Origin: Antonospora locustae
Lineage: Eukaryota > Microsporidia
Length of the DNA: 64,000 nt
Direction of reading: 5' to 3'
Assembly (NCBI GenBank): GCA_007674295.1
Contig: CM017454.1
Coordinates: 62,001 to 126,000, forward strand
Of the stretch, positions 32,766 to 41,512 are shown in pieces; the first letter of the stretch is position 1; the number at the start of each line of letters is the position of its first letter. The position numbers were made by a program, and so were the translations under genes. The notes under the pieces are model-generated. The model ran no database searches, was not told where the DNA came from, and saw nothing but the letters and a program-made list of their open reading frames with translations.

Positions 32766-33199
32766 CTAAAGTTATTTAAAAAAGGAAAGAACGAGAGAAA
32801 TTTAGAAAGGAAAGATGCAGGATAAGCGCAAACATGAGAAATTTACGACTTGAAAGTGAATAAGATAACCTTAGTTTTTACATTTAGAGTTTTACTTTAC
32901 TGCTTTATTGCAATAAATTCTCCTGTTAAATACGAATTAAAAATTTTTTCAACAAATCATCCACAAATGGAAATAATTTTGATCTTATCAGCGTTCTTTT
33001 TTGATCGTAAAGTTATTAATATTCTTCTATTATGCTCAATAGAAAGCAAAGTAAAATGATCGTGAACTACAGAAAGTATAATAAAGTGGTGGGTATAAAA
33101 AGGATCTTTGTCTGTATTACTATTTTTATATTTCCTTTCAAAACAGAACACCCGCCCCGTAAAAAATATAAAATCTGAAAACAAAAAGCCCCTCTGCGA
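32766..33199. other. AT-rich intergenic region
   Basis: About 430 bp between the divergent Rpn and UBC7 genes, still AT-rich like the large block. It contains the two start motifs (CCC just before each ATG) and no gene, RNA-like fold or repeat that I can support. Confidence 0.5.
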
Positions 33200-33736
33200 A
33201 TGCCAATTCCAGCGTATCTCAAAAGACTAATGACGGAAGAAAAAGAGCTCACAGAAGAAGCAGGAAAATACGGCTTCTTTGCCTTTCCAAGGTCAAAGAC
33301 AGACGAAAGCGCATACCGCACTTGGGATATCTTCATCATAGGCGCTGAAAACACACTTTATGAGAACACCGCACTTCTTGCAGAGATGACGTTTCCTACA
33401 ACGTATCCAATCAACCCTCCGAAGATGCGTTTCATATCAAAAATGTTCCACCCAAACATCTACGAAGACGGAAGAGTCTGCATTAGCATTTTACAGAACA
33501 GGGAAGACGACATAATGGGCTACGGAAGTGTGGACGAGAAGTGGTCTCCTGTGCATGGTATTAGGACGATTGTACTGTCTGTAATTAGCATGCTTCACGA
33601 TCCGAACATAGAATCGCCTGCCGATGTGAATGCCTCAAAGATGTTCAGAGACAACTTGGAGGTTTACAAGGAGACGGTTATCAATCTTGCAAAGAAAGAA
33701 AATCGAATTGGAAGCTTAAAAATGTTTATCAAATAG
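33200..33736 (+). CDS. UBC7: Ubiquitin-conjugating enzyme E2, Ubc7/G2 type
   Basis: 178 aa, near the usual 165-170. The E2 fold is complete: WDIFIIGAENTLYENTALLAEM, FPTTYPINPPKMRF, then FHPNIYEDGRVCISIL with catalytic Cys94. The about 13-residue acidic insertion after the catalytic Cys (QNREDDIMGYGSVDEKWSPV) is diagnostic of the Ubc7/Cdc34/UBE2G group. Lack of an acidic C-terminal tail favours Ubc7, the ER-associated degradation E2. AAGCCCCTCTGCGA precedes the ATG. The C-terminal extension (ENRIGSLKMFIK) is a little longer than usual. Confidence 0.88.
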   Translation: MPIPAYLKRLMTEEKELTEEAGKYGFFAFPRSKTDESAYRTWDIFIIGAENTLYENTALLAEMTFPTTYPINPPKMRFISKMFHPNIYEDGRVCISILQNREDDIMGYGSVDEKWSPVHGIRTIVLSVISMLHDPNIESPADVNASKMFRDNLEVYKETVINLAKKENRIGSLKMFIK

Positions 33737-33809
33737 AAAAAGCACAGGACGATTCTTCTAAAACTAACCAATCAGGCCTGAAACAAAAGAAGAAAAAGTG
33801 TGGAAACCA

Positions 33810-34073
33810 ATGAAAAATACCATAGAAAGGGAAATTGGAACTTGCGAGAGTCCCTTTATGAAGAAGTTCAGCAGAGACACACAGAATCTTGTGGCAGAAA
33901 GAAGTATTTCATATGCTGATGCGAGAAGAATATGTGAGGAAAAGATAACACTTGGAAACTTGCAAAACGATCGTTACAGCTCACAAAACCGTCTTGGAAG
34001 AATTGTTCAACTTGTCCAAGAAGCGAAAAGAAGAGGCCAGGCGAGTGGGAAGCAGAGAGAGACGAGGATCTGA
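33810..34073 (+). CDS. Small hypothetical protein
   Basis: 87 aa from the first ATG. The frame is open four codons further up but only to a GTG. Basic and helix-rich (RSISYADARRICEEKITLGN; RLGRIVQLVQEAKRRG), without signal peptide or membrane segment. There is no clean C-run before the ATG (GGAAACCA), which makes the start and the gene itself less certain. It lies 73 bp downstream of UBC7 on the same strand and 47 bp from the stop of the convergent orphan. Confidence 0.55.
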   Translation: MKNTIEREIGTCESPFMKKFSRDTQNLVAERSISYADARRICEEKITLGNLQNDRYSSQNRLGRIVQLVQEAKRRGQASGKQRETRI

Positions 34074-34120
34074 AAACGATTAAACGCTTCTTTGTATCAA
34101 ACTACTTTATTAACAATAAA

Positions 34121-35947
34121 TTAGAAAATATCCGGCATTCCGGCTTGGGATTCAACCTCTTCCTCGTTTCCCACCGCCTGTGACATCTTCTCGCTTGGCA
34201 TAATCATTGAATGTTCCGCCGTCTTTCCAACTGCTATTGCCGACTTTTTAAGTAACAACAGTTCTGGCATTGCTGCTTGCACTGAACGTGCATTGGGAAC
34301 CTGTTTTTGCCGGACAATTGGCCGTGACAAGTGCAAAATATGTGATGAACACACTGCATGTGCAGAGGAGGATGACAGCGGAATATCAGAATGATGCGAG
34401 AGTTTCTCATCATTGACATCCTGTGGTTGTGTTGCGGATAATTTTCTTGGTTCGGCATTCACATCCCCAGCTTCTGGTTTTAGCTTGGGACGAGTGCCAT
34501 GCACCTGATACGAAGATGTGACTGGGTATCCCGATCCTCGATGAAAAAATGACTGTAGTGCACCCGCATTGGTGCCTTGCTTTGCACTAACAGTTTCTGT
34601 GTTTCTCTTTGTACATTGCGTGTTCTCTGGAAACACGCGAGTGTCTGTAGGTCTCGTGTAGAATGGAGACGCTTCTACTTCCTGTGAATACCTCATTGGG
34701 GAGGAGCTTCCAGAGTAGCTGCCTCTTACTTTATCTTCAAGTGCCGTCTCCTCACAATTTCCGCCGTAGACTGGACCTGCATGCGCCCCTTCAGCGCTTT
34801 TTTTCGCATTTCCCCAGACACTTCTTCGCTTTAGCACTGCATAAACGTGACTGTTTGTAGCACCTCTTCTGCTGCCCGTCATTCTATAATTCCACACTCT
34901 GCTGTAGGGACTCCTTCTCTTAGTGCCTGTAGGCGTCTCCATAATTGCATCTTGCCCTGCTGCAGAAGAACTGAAGTAGCCTGGAGAAGAAGCACAATTT
35001 TCTGTGATTGAGACCTGATCTCTGCTCGCCAATCCCTCATCGCTGTGATGTGAATTCCATTTTGAAGGAGACCCATCAAAAAACATCGAAAAGGTACTGC
35101 TTTCTTTCTTTTTAGAAGATTCTTGCGTTTCCTCTGCCATTTCGCGTAAATCAGCGGTCTTCTCTTCTCTTGTGCTTTTACAAATTTCGCTCTGCGACGT
35201 TTTATCTGATTGCTGAGACATTTCAGCTGAGGCCTTTACGATATCTTTTTTTTCAGGGCTCTGATTTGATTTGACCTTTCTTTTGTAACTGAGCCGTTTC
35301 CTTCTTGTTTTGGAAACCCTTTCGTTTAAAATCCCTAATACGCTTTGATTTATGTGCGGACTTACTCTCTCAATTGTCACTTTTCCTATACAACCTCGCT
35401 TTTTATCTGCTTCTGTTTTACACTCACTGCCTTCTTTGGCTTCTTGCAAACATGTCCTTTGTACTCTGTAGTAAAAGTCAGCACCATCCGTCACGAAAGA
35501 GTTTCCAAAAGCCCAAACTAGTGGCGTTTCTTGCTTTTCCATTGAGGCTCTCTGTACTTTGGGTTCCACTAGAGCAGCATTCCTGACTTCATGATATTTC
35601 AATCCAAAATATCTTTCGTAGGCATTACGGAGATTCTCCATCTTCTGCACGAGCATCTGATACGACACGTGTTTAATGGCTTCACATCGTCTGTCAGCTA
35701 TCAGAATGCAGTATGAATTTCGTGTGTAAACAAGTTGAATTGTTATCGGCGCGTAGTATGCGAGAATGAGCTTGTGCTCGTGATGAATTGTGTCCACCAA
35801 CAATCTGTCTTCGTCTCCAATTGTACAGAATTTGTGAATGAGCAGACGATAAATGGCTTCACTGCACTTTGAATAGAGAGCTGCCTTCCCGTGGATTCTT
35901 TTGCAAGGGCGCTTGAGCACCTGCTCGCATTCCGGGAGGTCCATCAT
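34121..35947 (-). CDS. Orphan protein with Ser-rich basic C-terminal region
   Basis: 608 aa from the ATG-ATG pair preceded by AAGCCCC. The N-terminal about 150 residues look folded (KAALYSKCSEAIYRLLIHKF; HEHKLILAYYAPITIQLVYT; MLVQKMENLRNAYERYFGLK). The remaining about 450 are low-complexity, rich in Ser, Lys, Arg, Glu and Gln with repeated S-P and R-R-S sites, suggesting a disordered, phosphorylated region. I recognise no family. An upstream ATG at 36028 would add a hydrophobic 20-residue leader resembling a signal peptide; the frame runs on into the dynamin gene, so the longer version overlaps or nearly abuts it. Confidence 0.7.
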   Translation of the reverse strand: MMDLPECEQVLKRPCKRIHGKAALYSKCSEAIYRLLIHKFCTIGDEDRLLVDTIHHEHKLILAYYAPITIQLVYTRNSYCILIADRRCEAIKHVSYQMLVQKMENLRNAYERYFGLKYHEVRNAALVEPKVQRASMEKQETPLVWAFGNSFVTDGADFYYRVQRTCLQEAKEGSECKTEADKKRGCIGKVTIERVSPHINQSVLGILNERVSKTRRKRLSYKRKVKSNQSPEKKDIVKASAEMSQQSDKTSQSEICKSTREEKTADLREMAEETQESSKKKESSTFSMFFDGSPSKWNSHHSDEGLASRDQVSITENCASSPGYFSSSAAGQDAIMETPTGTKRRSPYSRVWNYRMTGSRRGATNSHVYAVLKRRSVWGNAKKSAEGAHAGPVYGGNCEETALEDKVRGSYSGSSSPMRYSQEVEASPFYTRPTDTRVFPENTQCTKRNTETVSAKQGTNAGALQSFFHRGSGYPVTSSYQVHGTRPKLKPEAGDVNAEPRKLSATQPQDVNDEKLSHHSDIPLSSSSAHAVCSSHILHLSRPIVRQKQVPNARSVQAAMPELLLLKKSAIAVGKTAEHSMIMPSEKMSQAVGNEEEVESQAGMPDIF

Positions 35948-36045
35948 GGGGCTTTCTAAGCACCCAATAAAAGGTGACACAACCAAGCGCACAGCAAAGG
36001 TAGAAGCGAACACAATGCAGTAATGCATCAAGCGGCACCCACGTT

Positions 36046-37917
36046 TCATATCGAGCAGATTATGTCGCACGCTTGCTTTAGGACACTGATGCTCCTCTCT
36101 AGAACCTCCCGTCTCTCTTTGATTTCCTCGGGTTCTGTGATCGTTTCTGCAATGCTTTCCGCTTCGTATATCTCGTTGAACATTGTCTCGTGCATCTCGG
36201 CCTCTGATTTGATTACAAGCTCGCACATTATTGCTTTTGGAACCTGATCGACGACGATGTCCTTGATCATTTCGAAGTACTGCTTCACAAGCGACCTTAT
36301 CATCTCGATTTCTGCCATTTCGTGCTCAGTCATCGACTCAGTGATGCGAAGAGTATGCGGAACCGGGTCAAACGTGATCGTTTTGCTTTTCTCAACCGAA
36401 AGCTCTATGCATCTCGGCTCCACATCTCCACTCAAGGATGCTGGACGACGTATGAAGTTAGGATTCTTCGTGTTGATATACGCAGCATTCCAATCGAGAA
36501 GCGCGGCAACGAACCGATGTGCACTTTCTGAGTTTCTTTTGAACAGGGAAACCAGGCAGCCGACTACCCTGTCGTGTAGAGCAGGAAACGCAGGAAGATG
36601 CATGTCATTGCATATCTTGTGCAGAATTTTAACAAGTTCGGAGAAGATGATGTTCACGAGGTTCAACGAGTGGGGCTTCAACGTCGCTATGCTTTGCTTT
36701 GCAAGCTTTTCGAAAGCTACGTGCGCGAAGAGAATCGTCGACGAAGATCCGCTTGAGTTGTACAGAAGCGTCCTAATTTGTCCGTCGTCAACACCCCCGA
36801 GCGCTTCAAGCTTCGAGATGAATGCAGAGAAGTGATTGTGAAATGTGTAGTTGAGCCTTGCACCTCCGCAGAGCTCCGTGCTTGACAGCTCGCAGCGCCC
36901 TTGCAGGACGTCACTGAATCGCCTCGCAAAGTCGTTTATCGTCTTGAAGACAAATTCCTTTGGCGTCAAGTTTGCGGTGCCTATGCTGCTCAACTCGCTT
37001 CGTGCCTCGGCAAGCAGCCTGTCCGCATGTTGCTGCAGATCGGGAATACACGCGCGAATGTGCTCGTGGAGCACCCCGTTGAGCTTCTGTACGAGGTAGG
37101 GCGTCCCACAGTAGAGGCGATTCTTTCGGTACGACGGATGCGACTCGAAGAACCGTTTCTCGTCCCTGAGCGCAGCTCGAATGTCCTTGTTGCTAACGAT
37201 ATCCGCCTGACTCCGGTTGACAACGGGGACAAAGCCGAGCCTCAGATTGATTTTCCTCCGCGCGATGATGTCAACAACGTCCGTCCCTCGGTCCATGATG
37301 TCGAGCTTCGTGAGCACACCGATCGTCCGCTCGTATTCGGGATCTACATCGCGTGCAAGCTGGAGAGCGTCTGAGTTTGCGATGTCTGCATTCGCAGCTG
37401 ACACAGCCAGAATTATCGCATTTCGGTTGGCGACGAACCGCCTACACATCTCTTCGATCTTGACACAGATGTTCCGCGGCTGGTCACCCATCGGAACCTT
37501 CACAAGCCCAGGAAGGTCCACAAGCGTTAGCGACAACACTCTGCTCGAATACATTTTCAGTGTTATTGGAACGTGTGAAACGTCATTCTTCGTCTTCAGC
37601 ACTCGCTGCGTCTCGCTCTGAATCTCCTTCTTGACCTCCTCGAAGTTCGTGTACCGTCTTTCCGGCCGATGATTGAACACGCAGTACTCCGAGTCGGCGC
37701 CTTTCTGGAAGATTAGTTGGAGAATGAGCGGGCGCCTAGTGACGATTCCGCTTCCCCGCGGCAGGAAGTCCCTTCCAACGATGTTTTCGATCACACTCGT
37801 CTTTCCACAGCTTTGGCTTCCTATAACGACAATCTGTGGAAGCTCAATCGTCCCGTTCAGCGACAAGTCTGCACAGAGGTCCTGTAGCTTGTTGATCTTC
37901 TCGATTAGCGCGTTCAT
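36046..37917 (-). CDS. VPS1: Dynamin-related GTPase, Vps1-like
   Basis: 623 aa from the ATG giving MNALIEKINKLQD, which aligns with the Vps1/Dnm1 N-terminus; an ATG at 37929 is an alternative. GTPase motifs: P-loop GSQSCGKTS (about 33-41, canonical GSQSSGKSS), switch I with RGSGIVTRRPL, DLPG in LVDLPGLVKVP, and TKLD in GVLTKLDIMD. A dynamin middle domain and a C-terminal effector domain (EMIRSLVKQYFEMIKDIVVD) complete the chain; no PH or proline-rich domain is present. Roles in the family are membrane fission in endosomal or Golgi traffic (Vps1) or organelle division (Dnm1). Microsporidia keep few dynamins, so one protein may cover both. Confidence 0.88.
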   Translation of the reverse strand: MNALIEKINKLQDLCADLSLNGTIELPQIVVIGSQSCGKTSVIENIVGRDFLPRGSGIVTRRPLILQLIFQKGADSEYCVFNHRPERRYTNFEEVKKEIQSETQRVLKTKNDVSHVPITLKMYSSRVLSLTLVDLPGLVKVPMGDQPRNICVKIEEMCRRFVANRNAIILAVSAANADIANSDALQLARDVDPEYERTIGVLTKLDIMDRGTDVVDIIARRKINLRLGFVPVVNRSQADIVSNKDIRAALRDEKRFFESHPSYRKNRLYCGTPYLVQKLNGVLHEHIRACIPDLQQHADRLLAEARSELSSIGTANLTPKEFVFKTINDFARRFSDVLQGRCELSSTELCGGARLNYTFHNHFSAFISKLEALGGVDDGQIRTLLYNSSGSSSTILFAHVAFEKLAKQSIATLKPHSLNLVNIIFSELVKILHKICNDMHLPAFPALHDRVVGCLVSLFKRNSESAHRFVAALLDWNAAYINTKNPNFIRRPASLSGDVEPRCIELSVEKSKTITFDPVPHTLRITESMTEHEMAEIEMIRSLVKQYFEMIKDIVVDQVPKAIMCELVIKSEAEMHETMFNEIYEAESIAETITEPEEIKERREVLERSISVLKQACDIICSI

Positions 37918-38018
37918 CGCAGCAGCCATGCACACACGCTACTTCGTTATTTATCGCATGCGTGAAACATGTGTTTCAGGTTTCCACGCCTATCGCATCG
38001 CACAAAGGTCCCATGCAG

Positions 38019-39779
38019 CTAATCTGGAAATATCTCCTTTGCCTTCTCCCGCACAATAAAAGCCTTGTCGCTTTTCAGACTCCTGATGATTTCTATTTCG
38101 TCCTCTGTAAAAAGCGCCCTGTTGTCGTCAAACACTTCGAGAAGCATCTTTTTCTCTCTCCATTTTTTACTTGCTAGCGTCGACAATATCGACTTTCGAA
38201 ATCCTTCGTCAAAGTATCGCAGCGCGCCGATCACCTTCACAAAGCTCCTGCAGAAGTTTGCCGACGAATAGCTCACGCACTCCTTCAGCGCGTTTTCCAC
38301 GCAAGACACGTCCAGGAGAACCTGAAGCTTGCATTCGAGTGTGCAGAGGCGGAGGCTACTTAGGGAGTTGCAAATGGCTTCAAACGCATCCGTCTGCTTT
38401 ATTTCATCAGAGCACCTTTTCTCCCCGTATTCTTCGACGCGCCTCTCCCTGCACAGGCATTTGCTCTGTCCAAGCGGCTGCAGCTCTGCGTGCACCTCTG
38501 CAACCTTCTCGATGCATCTGACGAGTGACTCCTTGTCGCCCGTTCTCCACAAATACAAAAAAATCCAAACGGTTGTCTCACTTCTGTCCATGAAAAGGTG
38601 AAAGCATCTTGACTTGTAGTGCTCCTCGCCCGTCTCCTCCAGCCAGGACATGTAGATGTCTTTGTTGCTGCTCCATGGCATCTTCTGAAACACCAGACCC
38701 CTCAGCTTTCGCTGGCACGCGATACTTCGGAAAATAATGTTCAGGTCGGGCTTGTAGCCCTCGTTGCGAAGCTTGTGTACGTTCTCCAGAAACAAAGAAA
38801 CGTGTCGGTTGACCAACGCATACATCGTCAGAAACAGCGATGAGTCTGCCGCTGTGCTCAGAAACTCCATCACGTTTTTCAAAACAAAGCGGGATGATTG
38901 GTAGTCGTCCAGCGAGAACGATGCAATCACCTCCTTGATTCTCGACACCATTGCACTCTGCTCTCTGCCTGGCAGGAGCCAGCATGTGTCCTCCGCAGCA
39001 ACTTCCTCTGGCTTCTGCTTCTCCGGGTTGCACTCAAAGAGCGCCTGGCCGTTCTTTTCTCTCTCATCAGCATTGTCTTCACCCTGCTTTCCCCCGTGCA
39101 CGTCCTCCAGCACACAGCCATGCCCAACGGTGTGATCTCCCACGGACACCAAGCACCTGCATTCGTCTCCACACATTCTTCCCTCACTAAGAAGCCTCAG
39201 CCCAACAATCAGAAGCTCCAGCTCTACGTCTTTTTTTTCGCGGAATCTCTCCAAAAGCCTGTCAAAAACACGGCAGTTGTACTTCTCCGAGACGTAGACG
39301 AGAGACTCCACACACTGCTTTGTCCGAACGTCAACAAACTTGAAAAGAAGCTCCACAAGACACTCAACAACACAAGAACAGACGCTCTCGCCCCTTGTAA
39401 AGACGTCCATGCTAGATTTTCGCATGACAAAGCCCAGCTCACCGCCCACGCTTGTCTCTTGGCAGTTCTCTGCGTGCAAAGTAGCCTCCATTGTGTCTTC
39501 CACTGCACAGGACCTTTCGTTCTCAGAAGCCTCCTTCTCAAAAGGCCTTTCAGATAGCAACGTTCTGTCACACGGTACATAGCACTGGCAGTACTTCACA
39601 GTGAGAAGGCGTAGCTCGTCAACGATGCTTATCACTATGCCGTAGTCCTGCACATTGTTCTCCATGAGGACCGGGAAGATGCTTTCCTTAAATACATGGG
39701 CATCCGAGCTAACCACAGACCTGATTGATTTAAACAAATATAAAAGCTGTGAGTCTTTGCTAGAAAGCTCATCAAACAT
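38019..39779 (-). CDS. Helical-repeat protein of unknown function
   Basis: 586 aa from the ATG preceded by CGTCCCCCCCTC; the frame runs open to 39974 but the C-run places the start here. The text is mostly amphipathic helices (FKESIFPVLMENNVQDYGIV; ECLVELLFKFVDVRTKQCVE; KSILSTLASKKWREKKMLLE; ALFTEDEIEIIRSLKSDKAF), as in HEAT/ARM proteins, with an acidic linker about residues 245-275. A protein phosphatase regulatory scaffold (PP2A-A or PP4R1 type) is possible but I cannot show a family signature. Rich in Cys. It lies 100 bp beyond the dynamin start on the same strand. Confidence 0.7.
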   Translation of the reverse strand: MFDELSSKDSQLLYLFKSIRSVVSSDAHVFKESIFPVLMENNVQDYGIVISIVDELRLLTVKYCQCYVPCDRTLLSERPFEKEASENERSCAVEDTMEATLHAENCQETSVGGELGFVMRKSSMDVFTRGESVCSCVVECLVELLFKFVDVRTKQCVESLVYVSEKYNCRVFDRLLERFREKKDVELELLIVGLRLLSEGRMCGDECRCLVSVGDHTVGHGCVLEDVHGGKQGEDNADEREKNGQALFECNPEKQKPEEVAAEDTCWLLPGREQSAMVSRIKEVIASFSLDDYQSSRFVLKNVMEFLSTAADSSLFLTMYALVNRHVSLFLENVHKLRNEGYKPDLNIIFRSIACQRKLRGLVFQKMPWSSNKDIYMSWLEETGEEHYKSRCFHLFMDRSETTVWIFLYLWRTGDKESLVRCIEKVAEVHAELQPLGQSKCLCRERRVEEYGEKRCSDEIKQTDAFEAICNSLSSLRLCTLECKLQVLLDVSCVENALKECVSYSSANFCRSFVKVIGALRYFDEGFRKSILSTLASKKWREKKMLLEVFDDNRALFTEDEIEIIRSLKSDKAFIVREKAKEIFPD

Positions 39780-40058
39780 GAGGGGGGGACGAAGAAACAT
39801 AAATCGCACTTGAGAAGCGTCAAATGTGAATTTACTGCATTGTGCAGACACATGTCTTAGAATGGGGCTTGCTGCAGAGTGTGTGTGCAGAAACGAGAGA
39901 AGAATCACATGTGCGCAAGAAGTACCTGAAAAACATGGACTACTCGTGCACACTGCCCTGCACGGCGCGCGCAAGCGATGCTATTCGTTGCACATTGTGG
40001 CGTCCCCTTATCAGGTCAAAAAGGAGCCTGTGTTTATCGGAAAAGGTTGCAACTTTCT

Positions 40059-40478
40059 ATGAACCGCCTCACAATAATTCGAATATTCTTCGCACTTGTA
40101 TGCTTCAGCGACATACTCACGCTCTACATCTTCCACGGACTCGGATTCCCTCTGAGGTATATCATTTTGTTTCCTACAGTACTTGTTCTTGCTTTTGCAA
40201 AGTATCCGATATACGAGATATGCTTCTCTTCTATAAACAGAAAATACATTGAGCAGTCAATCATGGGTGTGTTGTGCTCCATCGCATTCAACGTCGTAAC
40301 CGGAATATCTGTCGTTGCTGCGATAACAAGCTTTGGCGTTTTTTCGGTTCTAAAGATTCTCGCACTGTTTCTTATTGTGTGCCTTGAGTTGTTCTTCGTT
40401 TTCTGCCTTGTCGTGATGAAAAGCATGTTTGTTCTTGACATATCGGTCCCCTCTTCCTTTGGCAATGTGAACCTTTGA
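40059..40478 (+). CDS. Hypothetical four-helix membrane protein
   Basis: 139 aa from MNRLTIIRIF; an in-frame ATG at 39978 would add 27 residues. Four hydrophobic segments (about residues 5-20, 30-46, 70-90 and 95-118) fill most of the chain, with a short charged loop between the second and third (FSSINRKYIEQ). No family is recognised. The nearest C-run (TCCCC) is about 45 bases upstream of the chosen ATG, so the start is uncertain. Confidence 0.6.
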   Translation: MNRLTIIRIFFALVCFSDILTLYIFHGLGFPLRYIILFPTVLVLAFAKYPIYEICFSSINRKYIEQSIMGVLCSIAFNVVTGISVVAAITSFGVFSVLKILALFLIVCLELFFVFCLVVMKSMFVLDISVPSSFGNVNL

Positions 40479-40648
40479 GAGGCTTAGCCTTGGCAGAGAC
40501 AAGGCTTTCGTCATGGTCGCACAGCCATGTCCATTCGTTTTGCAGAGTCGAGAAGGGCTTGGGCATGTGGTTGATCCCGGAGCAGTACCTCTTTTCACAA
40601 ACACCAATCAAAAATATATAAAAAACAAACCGGGGCTCCTTGCAAGCG

Positions 40649-41461
40649 ATGCAAATAAACGTGAAAATAAAATACGAACTGAGTGTGCGGGACCTGCTTG
40701 CAGACACTGAGATGAAGCTCTCTGATTTGAAGCTCATGATACAAGAGATGACCGAAATAGAGGAGAACGATCAAGTTCTCACATTCAACGACAGAGTGCT
40801 TGTAGACGACAAGAAAAGTCTCCAACAGCTTGGGTTCAAAGATGGCGCAGTTGTGTGTCTCCGCGCCAAAAAGCATAGGATGTCGGAGCCTGCAAAGGGA
40901 AGCCAGACAGACCTGCTCAAGAACCCCTTTGTGCAGAACCTGATAAAGAATCCGGAGGGTATGAAGTCGATGATTTCGATGTTTCCTGGCTTGGAAAATG
41001 AAATTGACAAGAACGAAGAGCTTCGGCAAATGGTAAACAACCCTAACTTCATGGACGAGATGAACAAGCTGGCTGCTGATCCGGAATACTTCAATCAGCA
41101 GGCAAAGAACGCAGACGTAGCCATGGCAAGGTTGGAGACGATGCCTGGTGGCCTGAATATGATAAGCAGCATGGTAAAGGACGTTAATGATCCACTGAGC
41201 AACATAATGACTAAGACAATGCAGAACGCTGACATCAAAGGTGGGCACAAAGTAAACGATATTGTCAGGGACGCAGTTCCGAACCCAAAGGTTAATGTTA
41301 ACTGGCTGGTGCATTACAGAAAGCAGATATGCGAGCTCAACAAGTTCGGGTTTACGGACATTCAACGAAACCTTGTTGCGCTGAAGCAGTGCAAGGGTGA
41401 TTTGTGCAAGGCGATTCTTTTTCTGACAAACGAAAGAGTTTCTCTGAGAGGTCGGGGATGA
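40649..41461 (+). CDS. DSK2: Ubiquilin/Dsk2-like shuttle protein
   Basis: 270 aa. Domain order fits ubiquilin: ubiquitin-like domain about 1-76 (INVKIKYELSVRDLLADTEM; NDRVLVDDKKSLQQLGFKDG), a central STI1-type region (NPFVQNLIKNPEGMKSMISM; NPNFMDEMNKLAADPEYFNQ) and a C-terminal UBA (ICELNKFGFTDIQRNLVALK). These proteins carry ubiquitinated clients to the proteasome and act with ER-associated degradation, which fits UBC7 in the same window. It is shorter than yeast Dsk2 (373 aa), with one STI1 region. GGGG occurs about 15 bases before the ATG. Confidence 0.88.
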   Translation: MQINVKIKYELSVRDLLADTEMKLSDLKLMIQEMTEIEENDQVLTFNDRVLVDDKKSLQQLGFKDGAVVCLRAKKHRMSEPAKGSQTDLLKNPFVQNLIKNPEGMKSMISMFPGLENEIDKNEELRQMVNNPNFMDEMNKLAADPEYFNQQAKNADVAMARLETMPGGLNMISSMVKDVNDPLSNIMTKTMQNADIKGGHKVNDIVRDAVPNPKVNVNWLVHYRKQICELNKFGFTDIQRNLVALKQCKGDLCKAILFLTNERVSLRGRG

Positions 41462-41512
41462 TTTATGAATCGCAAGCTGTGCTACCATCGCATTTGAAAG
41501 GGACGTAGACGT

